DNA from: Yinghuangia sp045039925
GTDB taxonomy: Bacteria > Actinomycetota > Actinomycetes > Streptomycetales > Streptomycetaceae
Assembly: GCA_045039925.1 (NCBI GenBank)
Contig: CP108401.1
Location: 310,001-374,000 of the forward strand
DNA length: 64,000 nt
Direction of reading: 5' to 3'
Shown one piece after another: positions 1-8,351 of this stretch (positions are counted from its first letter, which is position 1; every line of letters begins with the position of its first letter). The notes below the pieces were generated by a model. The model searched no databases. It worked only from the letters and a program-made list of their open reading frames with translations, and had not been told where the DNA came from. The position numbers and the translations under genes are program-made.

Positions 1-167
1 CCGAACGCACCGTCGACTCCCACCTGACCGCCGTCTTCGTCAAACTCGGCCTGCCGCCCGACCCCGACCACAACCGCCGGGTCCGCGCCGCGCTGCTGTG
101 GCTGCGCGAAACCGGAGCCAGCACGGATGCGCCACCGCACCGCGGGAACCCACCATCGCAGGCATGA
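1..167 (+). CDS. LuxR-family regulator, C-terminal end (partial)
   Basis: The window opens inside a reading frame whose translation ERTVDSHLTAVFVKLGL matches the recognition helix and following helix of LuxR/FixJ-type HTH domains (pattern RTV-x-SHL-x3-F-x-KLG). It ends with TGA at 165-167. The N-terminal part, probably a receiver or ligand domain, lies outside the window. The stop overlaps the ATG of the next gene (ATGA), which suggests translational coupling, so the regulator and the membrane protein may act together. Confidence 0.75.
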   Translation, partial: ERTVDSHLTAVFVKLGLPPDPDHNRRVRAALLWLRETGASTDAPPHRGNPPSQA

Positions 168-847
168 CCACCACCACACCCGCGGCCACCGCCGCACCCA
201 CACGCCTGATCACCTGGATCACCCCCATCGGACCTCTCGCGATGGCGGGCTGGGCGTTCACCATCCCCTATCAGACCTCCGACGAACTCGCCGTCTGGAT
301 CCCCGACGCAGCCGCGGCGACCGGCAGGCTGCAGATCGCGATGCTGATGCTGCTCCTGTGCGCCCTCACCGCCACCGTCGGCACCCTCGTCACCGGCCTC
401 ATGGCCCGGCGGGCCTCCCGCAAGCTCGGGACCACCGGCCTTGTCCTGACCTTCCTCAGCTTCGGCGGGGTCACCTTCGGCGGCGCCGGCTACGACGCGG
501 CGGCCGTCGCCACCTACAACACGGTGCACGACACGGCCACCACCGAACGCGCCCTCGACGAATACGAGTCCTTCGTCGCCCCCATGCTGGCCACCGCACT
601 GTTCGTGCCGCTGCTGGCGGTCGGCGTCATCCTCATGGGAATCGCCTTCTGGCGCGGCCGCACCATCCCCCGCTGGGCCGCAGGAGCCATGCTGGGCGCC
701 TTCCCCGTGATCGTGCTGGGCGGCTTCGTTTCGACAGCAGTCATGGCAATCGGGTGGCTGCTCCTGGCCGCGGCGTTCGGATCAGCGGGGGCGGCCTACG
801 CTCACGCGGCACATGCGTCCTCCGGCACGGGCGCCTTCCCAGCATGA
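164..847 (+). CDS. Four-helix integral membrane protein, unknown function
   Basis: The 227-residue product has four hydrophobic stretches: near the N-terminus (ITPIGPLAMAGWAFTIPY), around residues 57-85, around 140-165 and near the C-terminus (PVIVLGGFVSTAVMAIGWLL). The ATG at 164 was chosen because it overlaps the stop of the upstream LuxR gene as ATGA; an upstream ATG at 98 in the same frame would lie inside that gene. I do not recognise the family. The coupling with a LuxR-type regulator suggests a small two-gene unit, perhaps sensor or target plus regulator, but this is inference. Confidence 0.7.
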   Translation: MTTTTPAATAAPTRLITWITPIGPLAMAGWAFTIPYQTSDELAVWIPDAAAATGRLQIAMLMLLLCALTATVGTLVTGLMARRASRKLGTTGLVLTFLSFGGVTFGGAGYDAAAVATYNTVHDTATTERALDEYESFVAPMLATALFVPLLAVGVILMGIAFWRGRTIPRWAAGAMLGAFPVIVLGGFVSTAVMAIGWLLLAAAFGSAGAAYAHAAHASSGTGAFPA

Positions 848-880
848 GCACGCCGTCACCCCATCCCGGGAATCCCGGCG

Positions 881-955
881 TCAGCCCGTTCCGTGGGTAC
901 GGGCAAGGGCGATGACGGAGGCGCGGTCGGTGGCACCGAGTTTGGTGATGACGGC
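881..955 (-). pseudogene. LuxR HTH C-terminal relic
   Basis: Read on the minus strand this stretch encodes VSAVITKLGATDRASVIAL followed by ARTHGTG and a stop at 881-883. This is the end of a LuxR-type HTH domain (KLG-x-TDRA-x-VIALAR). No start or N-terminal part is present; homology ends near 955, so it is a decayed remnant between the membrane protein and the IS element. Confidence 0.5.
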
Positions 956-1045
956 GGACACGGGCACTCGCCCACACCTTCGGAGGGGGTGCCACCGCGA
1001 ACGTGTGCAGCGGGCGAGCCGGGCCCGTCGCGACATGGGGCTCTA

Positions 1046-1070
1046 GTGTCCTGCGTCCGAAGTTCGATGA
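1046..1070 (+). repeat. Left terminal inverted repeat of IS630 element
   Basis: The first 10 bases, GTGTCCTGCG, are identical to the reverse complement of the right end, and 20 of the outer 25 positions match. The repeat lies just upstream of the transposase GTG start. Confidence 0.85.
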
Positions 1071-1087
1071 TTAAGTAGTCTGGTCGT

Positions 1088-2179
1088 GTGGCGAGGACCG
1101 GGCGGCCGAAGGCCGAGTTGACGTTGACGGACGAGGAACGCGAGACGCTGCTGCGCTGGGCGCGGCGGGCGAAGTCGTCGCAGGCCTTGGCCCAGCGGTG
1201 CCGGATCGTGCTGGGTTGCGCGGACGGCAAGTCCAATCAGCAGGTTGCGGCCGATCTGGGGATCTGGCCGCAGACGGTGGGCAAGTGGCGGCGCCGGTTC
1301 CTGGACCGTCGGCTGGACGGTCTGGTCGACGAGCCGCGGCCCGGCGCGCCGCGGACGGTCACCGACGAGCAGGTCGAACAGGTCGTCGTCGCCACGCTGG
1401 AGCGCACTCCGAACGACGCGACGCACTGGTCGCGGGCCTCGATGGCGGACGAGAGCGGGCTGTCGAGGTCCACGGTGGGGCGGATCTGGCGGGCGTTCGG
1501 CCTCAAGCCGCACCAGAGCGACACCTTCAAGCTGTCCAACGACCCGCAGTTCGTGGACAAGGTCCGCGACGTCGTCGGCCTCTACGTGGACCCGCCGGAG
1601 AAGGCCCTGGTGCTGTGCGTGGACGAGAAGTCGCAGATCCAGGCCCTCGACAGGTCCGCGCCGGTGCTGCCGATGATGCCCGGCCTGCCCGAGCGCCGCA
1701 CCCACGACTACCTCCGCCACGGCGTGACCACCCTGTTCGCCGCACTCGACATCGCCACCGGCGAGGTCATCGGCTCGATCCACCGCCGGCACCGGGCCGT
1801 CGAGTTCAGGAAGTTCCTCGCCAAGCTCGACAAGACCGTCCCCCCGGACCTGGACGTGCATCTGATCTGCGACAACTACACCACCCACAAGGCGCCGTCG
1901 GTCGCCAAGTGGCTCGCCGCCCACCCCAGGTTCCACCTGCACTTCACCCCCACCTACTCCTCCTGGCTCAACCAGGTCGAGCGATGGTTCGGCCTGCTCA
2001 CCGACCAGCAACTCCGGCGCGGCGTACACAAATCCGTCCAGGCCCTCGAACGCGACATACGCACCTGGATCAAGACCTGGAACGAGAACCCCAAACCGTT
2101 CACCTGGACCAAGACCGCCGACGAGATCCTCGAACGCCTCGCCTCATATCTTCAACGAATTCCCGGCGCAGGACACTAG
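1088..2179 (+). CDS. IS630-family transposase
   Basis: This 363-residue protein catalyses cut-and-paste movement of the surrounding element. An N-terminal helix-turn-helix region (about 12-140, including QQVAADLGIWPQTVGKWRRR) precedes a DDE catalytic core. The catalytic acidic residues are visible as D179 in LCVDEKSQ, D262 in LICDNYTTHK and E298 in SSWLNQVERWF, with the usual spacing for the family. The start is a GTG 42 bp inside the left end. Length and motifs are complete, so it is probably functional. The stop codon is formed with the target-site TA, so the last codon depends on the insertion site. Confidence 0.92.
   Translation: MARTGRPKAELTLTDEERETLLRWARRAKSSQALAQRCRIVLGCADGKSNQQVAADLGIWPQTVGKWRRRFLDRRLDGLVDEPRPGAPRTVTDEQVEQVVVATLERTPNDATHWSRASMADESGLSRSTVGRIWRAFGLKPHQSDTFKLSNDPQFVDKVRDVVGLYVDPPEKALVLCVDEKSQIQALDRSAPVLPMMPGLPERRTHDYLRHGVTTLFAALDIATGEVIGSIHRRHRAVEFRKFLAKLDKTVPPDLDVHLICDNYTTHKAPSVAKWLAAHPRFHLHFTPTYSSWLNQVERWFGLLTDQQLRRGVHKSVQALERDIRTWIKTWNENPKPFTWTKTADEILERLASYLQRIPGAGH
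2152..2176 (-). repeat. Right terminal inverted repeat of IS630 element
   Basis: The end reads ...CGCAGGACAC followed by the TA duplication. It overlaps the last codons of the transposase gene, whose TAG stop uses the TA duplication and the first flanking base. Confidence 0.85.
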
Positions 2180-3369
2180 ACGGAGGCGTTCGCCGCCTGG
2201 TCGACGTAGGACCAGGGGTCTGCCTGCCGCTCGTCTCGAACCGAGCCACGTTTCATCAGCATCCCCAGACCGAAGGCCGAGATGGCCGCCGCGATCCCGG
2301 CGGGTGCGAACATGCCGATGCCCAACGCCGAGGCGACCGAGCCAACGAGCGCCGGCGGGGTCAGGGTCACGCCGAGGCTCTGCAGAGCCATCTCGACCCG
2401 GGCCCTGCGGTACGTCCGTTGCGTGCGCTCCGCCCGCTGTCTTGCGAGCTCGATCACCTGATCGCGTACCCGGTGGAGTTCTCCTTCGGAAGCCACCTCG
2501 GAGAACTCGCCGGTCAGCGTCTGGATCTCGCGTTGGTACGCCAAGCGCTCGGCAGCGAACTCTGCACGAAACTCGGCGAGCTGCTGTACGGGCACCGCGT
2601 TCAGGTTCTGCGGCAGGAAGGCCTTCAGCGTGGCGGAGGCGACGTCGCCGCGCAGCGCCCTCACGTCGTACATGCCGACATCGACGAACCTCGCGTCTCC
2701 GGCGACCAGGTCGCGATTGTCGCGGCCGGCGACCTCGAAGGCGGACATCGCGAGGTAGTGCAGCCCTATGTCCAGTGGCAGGTGAAGGATCGGCTGCCGG
2801 TCGACGACCGTGATCAGGTGGCGGTCGCGGAACCGTTCCGCCCCTACGGCGTCACCTTGATCGAGAAGGCGGTAGTACTCGGCTACGGGCGTCCCCGGGC
2901 TTTCGTCGACATCGGCGGTTCCTTCGGAGTATCGGAGGTAGAAGTCCTCCTCCTCCCACGAGGCGATCCGCACCTCGACATCCTGGGACTCGATGCGGGC
3001 GAGCCCTCTGCTCTCCAAAGCCTGGACGAACTCACCACCGTCAGGGAACTTGCTGAAGGGGAAGATTCCAGTGCCCTGGTATCGCTCCCCGGCAACGGCC
3101 TGCAGCGGCGCAGCTGAGAGTTGCCCCTCCCGTGCGTCGACCCATTGCAAGAACCGCTCCGTCATCCCGGAAGGGAGGCTCAGCGGCAGGCGCACATCGC
3201 GCAGGATGCCGCCGAGTGCCTCGTCCAGACGCGTCACCTTCTCCGGATCCGGCAGCGGCGAACTCCTGGGGACCAGACGATGGACTCCGTCCCAGCACAG
3301 GGCGGCCATCCGCAACCACTGCGATGACGGGCACTGGTGCGGGTAGAAGACGACTGAATTCACAACCAC
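2176..3369 (-). CDS. Hypothetical protein, DUF6236-like, with C-terminal membrane hairpin
   Basis: The protein begins near the motif VVFYPHQCPSSQWLRMAAL and continues CWDGVHRLVP, resembling the N-terminus of DUF6236 proteins (YPH...AL-x-WD-x-RIVP); the family call is from memory and moderate. The middle is soluble and mixed, then comes a charged coiled region (about 250-320), and near the C-terminus two adjacent hydrophobic segments (SVASALGIGMFAPAGIA and AAISAFGLGMLM). The GTG at 3369 was chosen because AGGGGA lies six bases upstream; an ATG at 3405 is possible. Its TAG stop is the site of the IS630 insertion and has been preserved. Function unknown. Confidence 0.65.
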   Translation of the reverse strand: MVVNSVVFYPHQCPSSQWLRMAALCWDGVHRLVPRSSPLPDPEKVTRLDEALGGILRDVRLPLSLPSGMTERFLQWVDAREGQLSAAPLQAVAGERYQGTGIFPFSKFPDGGEFVQALESRGLARIESQDVEVRIASWEEEDFYLRYSEGTADVDESPGTPVAEYYRLLDQGDAVGAERFRDRHLITVVDRQPILHLPLDIGLHYLAMSAFEVAGRDNRDLVAGDARFVDVGMYDVRALRGDVASATLKAFLPQNLNAVPVQQLAEFRAEFAAERLAYQREIQTLTGEFSEVASEGELHRVRDQVIELARQRAERTQRTYRRARVEMALQSLGVTLTPPALVGSVASALGIGMFAPAGIAAAISAFGLGMLMKRGSVRDERQADPWSYVDQAANASV

Positions 3370-3793
3370 GAGTGTCCCCTGGCAGCAAACACGCTGCCAG
3401 GTCATGCAGCTGATCCGCTCGCGCCTCGGCTCGACGCCATAGGGGATCTGGGGCGGGCCAATTGCCCAGGCTTCGCCAGGACTTCGGCCGGGTGATGTCG
3501 TGCCGGTCCAGGAAGGCTGGACCGAGGACTCGCCGCTGTCATCTCGGCGCGCACCGGCCGCGAGGTGGATCCGCGGTGGCTGCGTGCGCGCTCGTCGAAC
3601 TGGGCCGTGTCGAACTGCGCGCCTGTGTCGGGGGCTTCACCGAAGGGACCCGAGGGGCTGCTGGCGCGGGAAGCCGGATGGGTGACAGGCGGTCAGGCCA
3701 ACCGGGACGGGGCCTCGCCCGAGCTGTGTGACCTGCGCGGGACGGTGATGGCGGACGGCAGCGCGGGGGCCTCTGGTTCGGTAGCGTCCGAGC
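3370..3793. other. Intergenic stretch without a recognisable gene
   Basis: It separates a minus-strand and a plus-strand gene and should hold their divergent promoters. I see no convincing coding frame or repeat. Confidence 0.4.
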
Positions 3794-4090
3794 GTGGCTG
3801 TGTTCCTCGTCTTCCTCCGCCGCTCCGGTCCTGGCTGGGTACCGTCACGCCCCGTGGAGGAGCAGTCCGATTGGCCCGCCCACGCGTCCTTTATGGACGA
3901 GCTCGTGAATTCGGGTGTCGTCGTGCTGGGCGGCCCGCTCGCCGACGAGCATCGTGTCGTACTCGTCGTCGAGGCCGAATCGCAGGACACTGTCCGTGCC
4001 ATGCTCGCGCGTGACCCGTGGAGCGAGACGCACCTGCAGGTGGACAACGTCGAGCCGTGGACGATCCGCCTCGATGGTCGGCTCGCCTAG
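3794..4090 (+). CDS. YciI-like dimeric alpha/beta-barrel protein
   Basis: This 98-residue protein starts with GTG and reads FLVFLRRSGPGW, then HASFMDELVNSGVVVLGGPL and VVLVVEAESQDTVRAMLARD. The pattern of a hydrophobic strand, a helix with HAxFMDxLVxxG, the GGPL turn and the closing strand ending DPW is typical of YCII-related domain proteins. Their biochemical role is poorly defined. No partner gene overlaps it. The length matches single-domain members. Confidence 0.75.
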   Translation: MAVFLVFLRRSGPGWVPSRPVEEQSDWPAHASFMDELVNSGVVVLGGPLADEHRVVLVVEAESQDTVRAMLARDPWSETHLQVDNVEPWTIRLDGRLA

Positions 4091-4273
4091 GAGTCCGCCC
4101 AAGGCGACCCGTACCGAGGCCCGGGAGGCACCGTCGGACTGCCACACCGTGCATCCCTTCGCCTCGTCACCAGCCCCCCGCCGGACGGAGTAACGGCAGA
4201 CCGGGAGGCGTAGAGCAGAGCGGCAGCCGGGGCTCGCGGCCAAGCGGTGCCGCCGTGTGCCAGTCTGCCCCTC

Positions 4274-4861
4274 ATGCAGACACGACGGATGGCCGTAGCG
4301 GCAGCGATTCTGACCGTCCTGGTCGGCGGTGTCGGATGCGGCGGGGACGACTCGGATTCCTCACCGAACGAACCATCGGCGGGAGCCACCGCACCCGCGA
4401 AGACGCCGAGCACCCCGAGCGGCGGCAAGACCACGAAGGCGGACTCCTCGAAATCGGCCGCGACGCTGGCCGGCCTGGATTACTGCGCCCTGTTGAGCGC
4501 GGCTTCGCTCAGCCCGCTGGGATACCAGCCAGGTGACGGCAAGCCCGACACCATGAAGAACCTCTACGACGGGGGCTGCAAGTACGACAACCGGAGCACC
4601 AGGGTGTCCCTGCTCGTCGACATCGACACGGCCACGACGATCGACACATCCCAGGGCCGGACCTTCGAGGTGTCGGGCTTCCCGAACGCGGCGTCGTACG
4701 ACACCGCCACCTCATGCCAGTTGGACGTCCAGGTCGGCAAGGACCAGCTGCACGTGGCGGTGGAGAACTTCTACGGCGACACCCCCGCGGTCGACGGCAA
4801 GCTGTGCGACGTGGCAGCGGACTTCGCCAAGCAGGTGGTCAACGCCGCCGCCCGGAGGTGA
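4274..4861 (+). CDS. Secreted lipoprotein, DUF3558-like
   Basis: The ATG at 4274 gives a short basic start (MQTRRMAV), a hydrophobic core and a lipobox ending VGGVGC, followed by a Ser/Thr/Pro-rich linker; it is therefore predicted to be a lipid-anchored extracytoplasmic protein. The mature domain begins DYCALLSAASLSPLGY and has further cysteines in GGCKYDN, TSCQLDV and KLCDVAA, the arrangement seen in DUF3558-type lipoproteins. An upstream ATG at 4247 would put charged residues before the signal and is less likely. Function unknown; 195 residues. Confidence 0.7.
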   Translation: MQTRRMAVAAAILTVLVGGVGCGGDDSDSSPNEPSAGATAPAKTPSTPSGGKTTKADSSKSAATLAGLDYCALLSAASLSPLGYQPGDGKPDTMKNLYDGGCKYDNRSTRVSLLVDIDTATTIDTSQGRTFEVSGFPNAASYDTATSCQLDVQVGKDQLHVAVENFYGDTPAVDGKLCDVAADFAKQVVNAAARR

Positions 4862-5034
4862 CCGGCACCAGGCCTTCGGAAGAACAGAGCACGGGGTGGA
4901 GGTGGCCGACGCACCGCACCCACCCGGAGCGGGGGGTACGAACCCGCCGCCGCGCACCGCATCCTCACCGACGCCAGCCTCGCGCACCTGCGCGAGCAGG
5001 CAGCGAATACGCCTGGTGCTACCCGGCCACCTGA

Positions 5035-5376
5035 CAAAGCACTACTAGCTCATCCCCCGACGGGCACCTGCTGCTCGACCGCGCCGGTGCGCCGCTGGAA
5101 CGGCACGACGTCGCCCGCGCGCTGTCCCGGATGGGCCGCCACGCCGGGGTGCTGCCCGGCCGCAACGTCACCCCGCACGTCATGCGCGCCTCGCACATCA
5201 CGCACATGCTCGACGCGAAGGTCCCGCTCGCCGAGGTCCAGCAGTTCGCCGACCACGGCAACCCCGCGACGGGGGTCGGCTACTGGGAGCGGCGCCGCAA
5301 GGACCGGCAGAACGTCGCGTTCGTTGACGACGGCGAGACGGTGTTCACCGGGATCACCCCGGGGTCGTGGGTGTAG
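5035..5376 (+). pseudogene. Tyrosine recombinase, C-terminal catalytic fragment
   Basis: The frame shows HVMRASHITHML then QQFADHGNPATGVGYWERR, that is the H-x-x-R box, a conserved His and the tyrosine nucleophile of phage-type integrases. The N-terminal core-binding part and the first catalytic Arg are missing: the frame is closed by TGA at 5032-5034 just upstream and there is no sensible start (the first ATG is 5131). It is the end of an integrase and marks the former edge of a mobile element or a decayed phage. Confidence 0.7.
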
Positions 5377-5433
5377 CGCGCGTTTTTCGCCGCGTTTTCA
5401 CCTCACAGCGATCAGGGCGTGATTCGGTGTGTC

Positions 5434-5531
5434 CCTGGCTGATCCTCCGAGACTGCCGGCTCAAAGGCGACGGTGTCCACCACGCCATGCTCGGCATCGC
5501 CCGCCTGCACAACCTCACCCTCACCGGATAA
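5434..5531 (+). pseudogene. Transposase C-terminal fragment
   Basis: A short frame reading LILRDCRLKGDGVHHAMLGI then ARLHNLTLTG and TAA resembles the end of DDE transposases (K-x-LRDCR....HH-x-ML-x-IA-x-LHN). Nothing upstream matches. It lies directly after the integrase fragment. The family assignment is from memory and modest. Confidence 0.4.
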
Positions 5532-5547
5532 TGAGAAGGCGCCTAAA

Positions 5548-5829
5548 ATGACAGATTTCGTCAAGCGGATTGTCATCAAGTCCAGTTTCACATCGGACGA
5601 TGTCGATTTCGTTTCCATGCAACGCGGTTGGATTCTGAAGCACCACCAGAAGCAGGAGGCGGGAGCCCACATCGACGTCTGGGTCACACTCGATCGCAAG
5701 ACCGAGATTCACCAAGTCGACGACCGATCAATCGGCATTCGATGCTTCACGCTGCGCGCCCCGGCAGCGGAGAAGCAGCACAGCATATCCATGCTGACTG
5801 CGAACTCTGGTCCACACCGGAAGCGTTGA
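5548..5829 (+). CDS. Small hypothetical protein of atypical composition
   Basis: The ATG at 5548 follows GAGAAGG at a workable distance and starts MTDFVKRIVIKSSFTSDDVD. Codon usage is clearly less GC-rich than in neighbouring genes (many A/T third positions), a sign of foreign origin. The product is 93 residues, soluble and without cysteines. It ends abruptly in GPHRKR, and a HEAT-like frame of similar composition follows, so it may be the front part of a larger broken gene. Function unknown. Confidence 0.45.
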   Translation: MTDFVKRIVIKSSFTSDDVDFVSMQRGWILKHHQKQEAGAHIDVWVTLDRKTEIHQVDDRSIGIRCFTLRAPAAEKQHSISMLTANSGPHRKR

Positions 5830-5878
5830 GTGATCTGCACAGGGCGAGCCCCGGAACGAGAAGCTGATCTGTATCTAA

Positions 5879-6109
5879 GCAGCGGCACTCGCCGCCGACG
5901 AAGAAGACGGCGAGCGGGTCACGCAGGCATTTCAGAACATCGCACGCGACCCTGATGCAGGAGTTCGCCGGTCGTTGATCATCGCTACGGCCTACTTCCC
6001 ATATCCAGGTCTCGTCGACCTCGTCAGGGCTCTGTGTGACAGCGACCCCGCTGCCCGCGTAAGGAAGAATACACAGATCCTCCTGGATGGGCTTTCCCAG
6101 GGGAAGTGA
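5879..6109 (+). pseudogene. HEAT-repeat-like C-terminal fragment
   Basis: An open frame without a start codon directly follows a TAA (5876-5878) and reads DGERVTQAFQNIARDPDAGV, then helix pairs with LIIATAYFPYPGLVDLVRAL and DPAARVRKNTQILLDGL before TGA at 6107-6109. The paired amphipathic helices with DPDAGVRR and DPAARVRK turns are typical of HEAT/armadillo-like repeats. It is probably the downstream part of a gene cut off from its start. Confidence 0.45.
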
Positions 6110-6406
6110 GAAGCGGATTCTTGGTAACGAAATGGTCATCGACTCTGCCGTCGGCGGGCGTGCGCGAACAAGGCCGAGCCGGTGGCTGCGATCAGCGCAC
6201 ACGGCCGAGCAGTTGGCCATCAGCACGTCTACTCGTCGCTCACGCCCTGCCCCATCCAGGTGCTCGGGCCTCGCGGACCGTGGACGCGACCAGGGCGATG
6301 CCGCGGGCCAGGCCGTGCTCAGCGTGGTACGCGGCGGCGGTCAGCCCGTGCGCGCCGACCGCGTGCGCGCGCGGCGTGCCGGGTGCCTGGGTGCAGCGTC
6401 GGCTGG

Positions 6407-6844
6407 TCACGCACGGGTGGGGGTGCGGGTGGTCTGGGCGGGGAGGTCGGAGGCGGGACGGCGCTTGTTGACGTGGCGGCGGCGGGCGGTCTCGGGTTCC
6501 AGGTTCAGGCGGGCGGCGATGACGGGCCAGGTGTCGCCGCGTTCGCGGTCGTGGGAGACCGCGGTGGCGGTGAGGGTGTCCAGCAGCGCGACCAGGGCGG
6601 GGACGTGTCCGCTGAGTGCTTCGGGGCCGGCGGCTGCGGCTGCCTGGGCGGCGGCGCCCAGGAGTTCGGCTGTGTGCCGGAAGCGTTGTGCAAGGGCGGC
6701 TCGTTGTTCGTCGTCCGGGGTGGCGCGGAGGCGGTCGCGGTGTCGTGCCTGGCGGCAGGCGGCCGAGCAGTGCCGCTGCGTGGCGACGGCTTGGGCGGGC
6801 AGGGGTCGTCCGCAGCGGGGGTTGGCGCATGCGCGTGGGGTCAT
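6407..6844 (-). CDS. Small zinc-finger / HTH-like protein, copy 1
   Basis: The 145-residue product starts with a probable zinc-binding module, CANPRCGRPLP followed by QRHCSAACRQARHRDR (two cysteine pairs). A long Ala-rich helical region follows, then GDTWPVIAARLNLEPETARR, which looks like a helix-turn-helix. A second copy with the same layout lies at 29359-29877 but carries an in-frame stop. Function is unknown; zinc finger plus HTH suggests DNA binding. It sits alone, 56 bp upstream of the start-side end of the cupredoxin gene in gene order. Confidence 0.65.
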   Translation of the reverse strand: MTPRACANPRCGRPLPAQAVATQRHCSAACRQARHRDRLRATPDDEQRAALAQRFRHTAELLGAAAQAAAAAGPEALSGHVPALVALLDTLTATAVSHDRERGDTWPVIAARLNLEPETARRRHVNKRRPASDLPAQTTRTPTRA

Positions 6845-6900
6845 GGGGGTCCCGGACGAAGTGGCTGCATGCGGGTAGGGCGTCGGGTAGGCAGTCCGTG

Positions 6901-7338
6901 CTAGCGCACGATCAGGGTGCCGGTCATGAACTGGTGGATGGTGCAGAGGTAGTCGTAGGTGCCGGGGGTGGTGGGGGCGGTGAAGGTGCCGGTCTGGCCG
7001 CCTTCGATGGTGCCGGTGTTGAAGGCCTTGTCCTTGACCGCGGTGGCGGTGTGCGGCGAGTCGTCCTTGTTGACGACGGTGACCACCGCTCCCGGGGCGA
7101 CGGTGAGCGGCTTGGGGTCGAAGTCGAACTGCGAGATGGTCAGGACGACTTGACCGGTGGCGGCCGGCGGGGCGACGCTGCCGGGGCTGGTGGACGGCGG
7201 GGCCGTCGGGCTCATCGAGGGGCCGTCCGAGGAGTCGGAGGAACTGGAGCAGGCGGTCGCCAGCACCAGCAGCGCCGGGACCATGAGCCCGATCACCGTG
7301 CGGCGTCGCGTTGGTCGGCGCGGGGTCGTGCGATTCAC
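6901..7338 (-). CDS. Cupredoxin-domain lipoprotein
   Basis: The GTG at 7338 gives an Arg-rich N-terminus, a hydrophobic segment and a lipobox LVLATAC, then a Ser/Pro linker and one cupredoxin domain of about 95 residues. Predicted copper ligands are His in DSPHTATA and the Cys/His/Met set in YLCTIHQFMTG, the arrangement of plastocyanin-like domains (DUF/Cupredoxin_1 type). It would be an anchored extracytoplasmic copper-binding protein, perhaps an electron carrier. It lies downstream of the two ferritin-like genes on the same strand with a 188-bp gap, so it may share their regulation. Confidence 0.85.
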   Translation of the reverse strand: MNRTTPRRPTRRRTVIGLMVPALLVLATACSSSSDSSDGPSMSPTAPPSTSPGSVAPPAATGQVVLTISQFDFDPKPLTVAPGAVVTVVNKDDSPHTATAVKDKAFNTGTIEGGQTGTFTAPTTPGTYDYLCTIHQFMTGTLIVR

Positions 7339-7526
7339 GGCGGACCTCGATCGTGTGCGGGTGCGCCGGTGGCGCGGCGCGGTGGGTGTGGCTGGCCCGG
7401 GTGGGCGGCCGGTTGGCGTACGGCGGCTGCCCACCCGGGGTTTCCGCCCGGGACGGGACCTCCTCCCGTTCCGGGCGGCGCTCATGGTCCGGCGGGGAGC
7501 CGCCGGAGCCGGAATTCCTCGGACCG

Positions 7527-8351
7527 TCAGACGGTCAGGTCGTCCGGTTTGGCGGCCTTGTCCACCGGCAGGAAGTCGTCGGGGACGGGGTACTCGCCGA
7601 GGAGGTAGCGCAGGATCGCGGCGTGCATGGCCTCGACCGGGGCGATCGTCGCGGCGGTCTCGATCCCGGCCGGGGTGGTGACGTTGAACTCGGCGAACAG
7701 GTAGGTCTGCGCGGCCTGGTCCTCGAGCTGGAGCGCGAGTTTGGCGACGCCGGGCACGTCGGTGACCTTGCCGAGCGCGTCGGTGACCGCGGTTTGGCTC
7801 TTGAGCGGGACGCCGGTGATCGGCGGCTTCCCGGCCTGGGTGAGCACGTTGTTCCAGACCTTGGCGTGGTCGGCGTGCTGGGCCATGGCCGTGGTGGCGA
7901 AGTTCGCCACCGCCGGCGGCACAGTGCCGAGCTTCCCCGCCCCGGCGGCTGAGATGGCGGCCTGGTAGGCCCCGACGGCCTGGTTCTCCAGGGCCGCCGC
8001 GAGCGCCACCACGAGGAGGTCGCCGGTGTAGGTGCCGCCGGACGGCGCGGGCGCAGCCTGCCCGGACGGCGACGACTTCGACGACGAACCGCCGTCGTCG
8101 TCCGAGCACGCCGCCAGTGCGAACGCGGACAGGCCGACCACGCCGAGCCCGCGCAGGAACCGGCGCCGGTCCAGGCCGACGTCCGGCAGCTTGTCGCGCG
8201 TGCTCTGCTCGTTCTGGCGCGCCTGCACGCCGAGTTCGGCCGCCGCCGCGTACATCGTCGGCAGCGTGGCGCGGTGGGCCTCGTCGACCTCGCGGGTCAG
8301 CGCGGCGAGTTCCGCCTCGGTGCCCTGGAACTGCTGGGAGTCGCGCTTCAC
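7527..8351 (-). CDS. Ferritin-like domain protein with Tat signal and lipobox
   Basis: This 274-residue protein has a helical N-terminal segment, then a twin-arginine motif DRRRFLRGLGVVGL and a hydrophobic stretch ending ALAACS, so it is probably exported by Tat and lipid-anchored. The rest is a four-helix ferritin-like domain (Ferritin_2 type) with candidate metal ligands in ALENQAVGAY, MAQHADHAKVW, LEDQAAQTY and PVEAMHAAIL. Its GTG start overlaps the stop of the upstream ferritin-like gene (GTGA), implying coupled translation. The biochemical role of this family is unclear; metal or peroxide handling at the cell surface is plausible. Confidence 0.85.
   Translation of the reverse strand: MKRDSQQFQGTEAELAALTREVDEAHRATLPTMYAAAAELGVQARQNEQSTRDKLPDVGLDRRRFLRGLGVVGLSAFALAACSDDDGGSSSKSSPSGQAAPAPSGGTYTGDLLVVALAAALENQAVGAYQAAISAAGAGKLGTVPPAVANFATTAMAQHADHAKVWNNVLTQAGKPPITGVPLKSQTAVTDALGKVTDVPGVAKLALQLEDQAAQTYLFAEFNVTTPAGIETAATIAPVEAMHAAILRYLLGEYPVPDDFLPVDKAAKPDDLTV

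Larger units (their letters stand above)
1046..2176 (+). mobile_element. IS630-family insertion sequence, apparently intact
   Basis: The element is 1131 bp, bounded by imperfect terminal inverted repeats beginning GTGTCCTGCG and flanked by the TA dinucleotide duplication expected for IS630 (1044-1045 and 2177-2178). It carries one full-length DDE transposase gene. The duplicated TA sits in a CTAG context, and the insertion falls in the TAG stop codon of the minus-strand gene at 2176-3369. Because the element ends with C, that TAG codon is recreated, so the neighbour keeps its stop. Confidence 0.9.
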
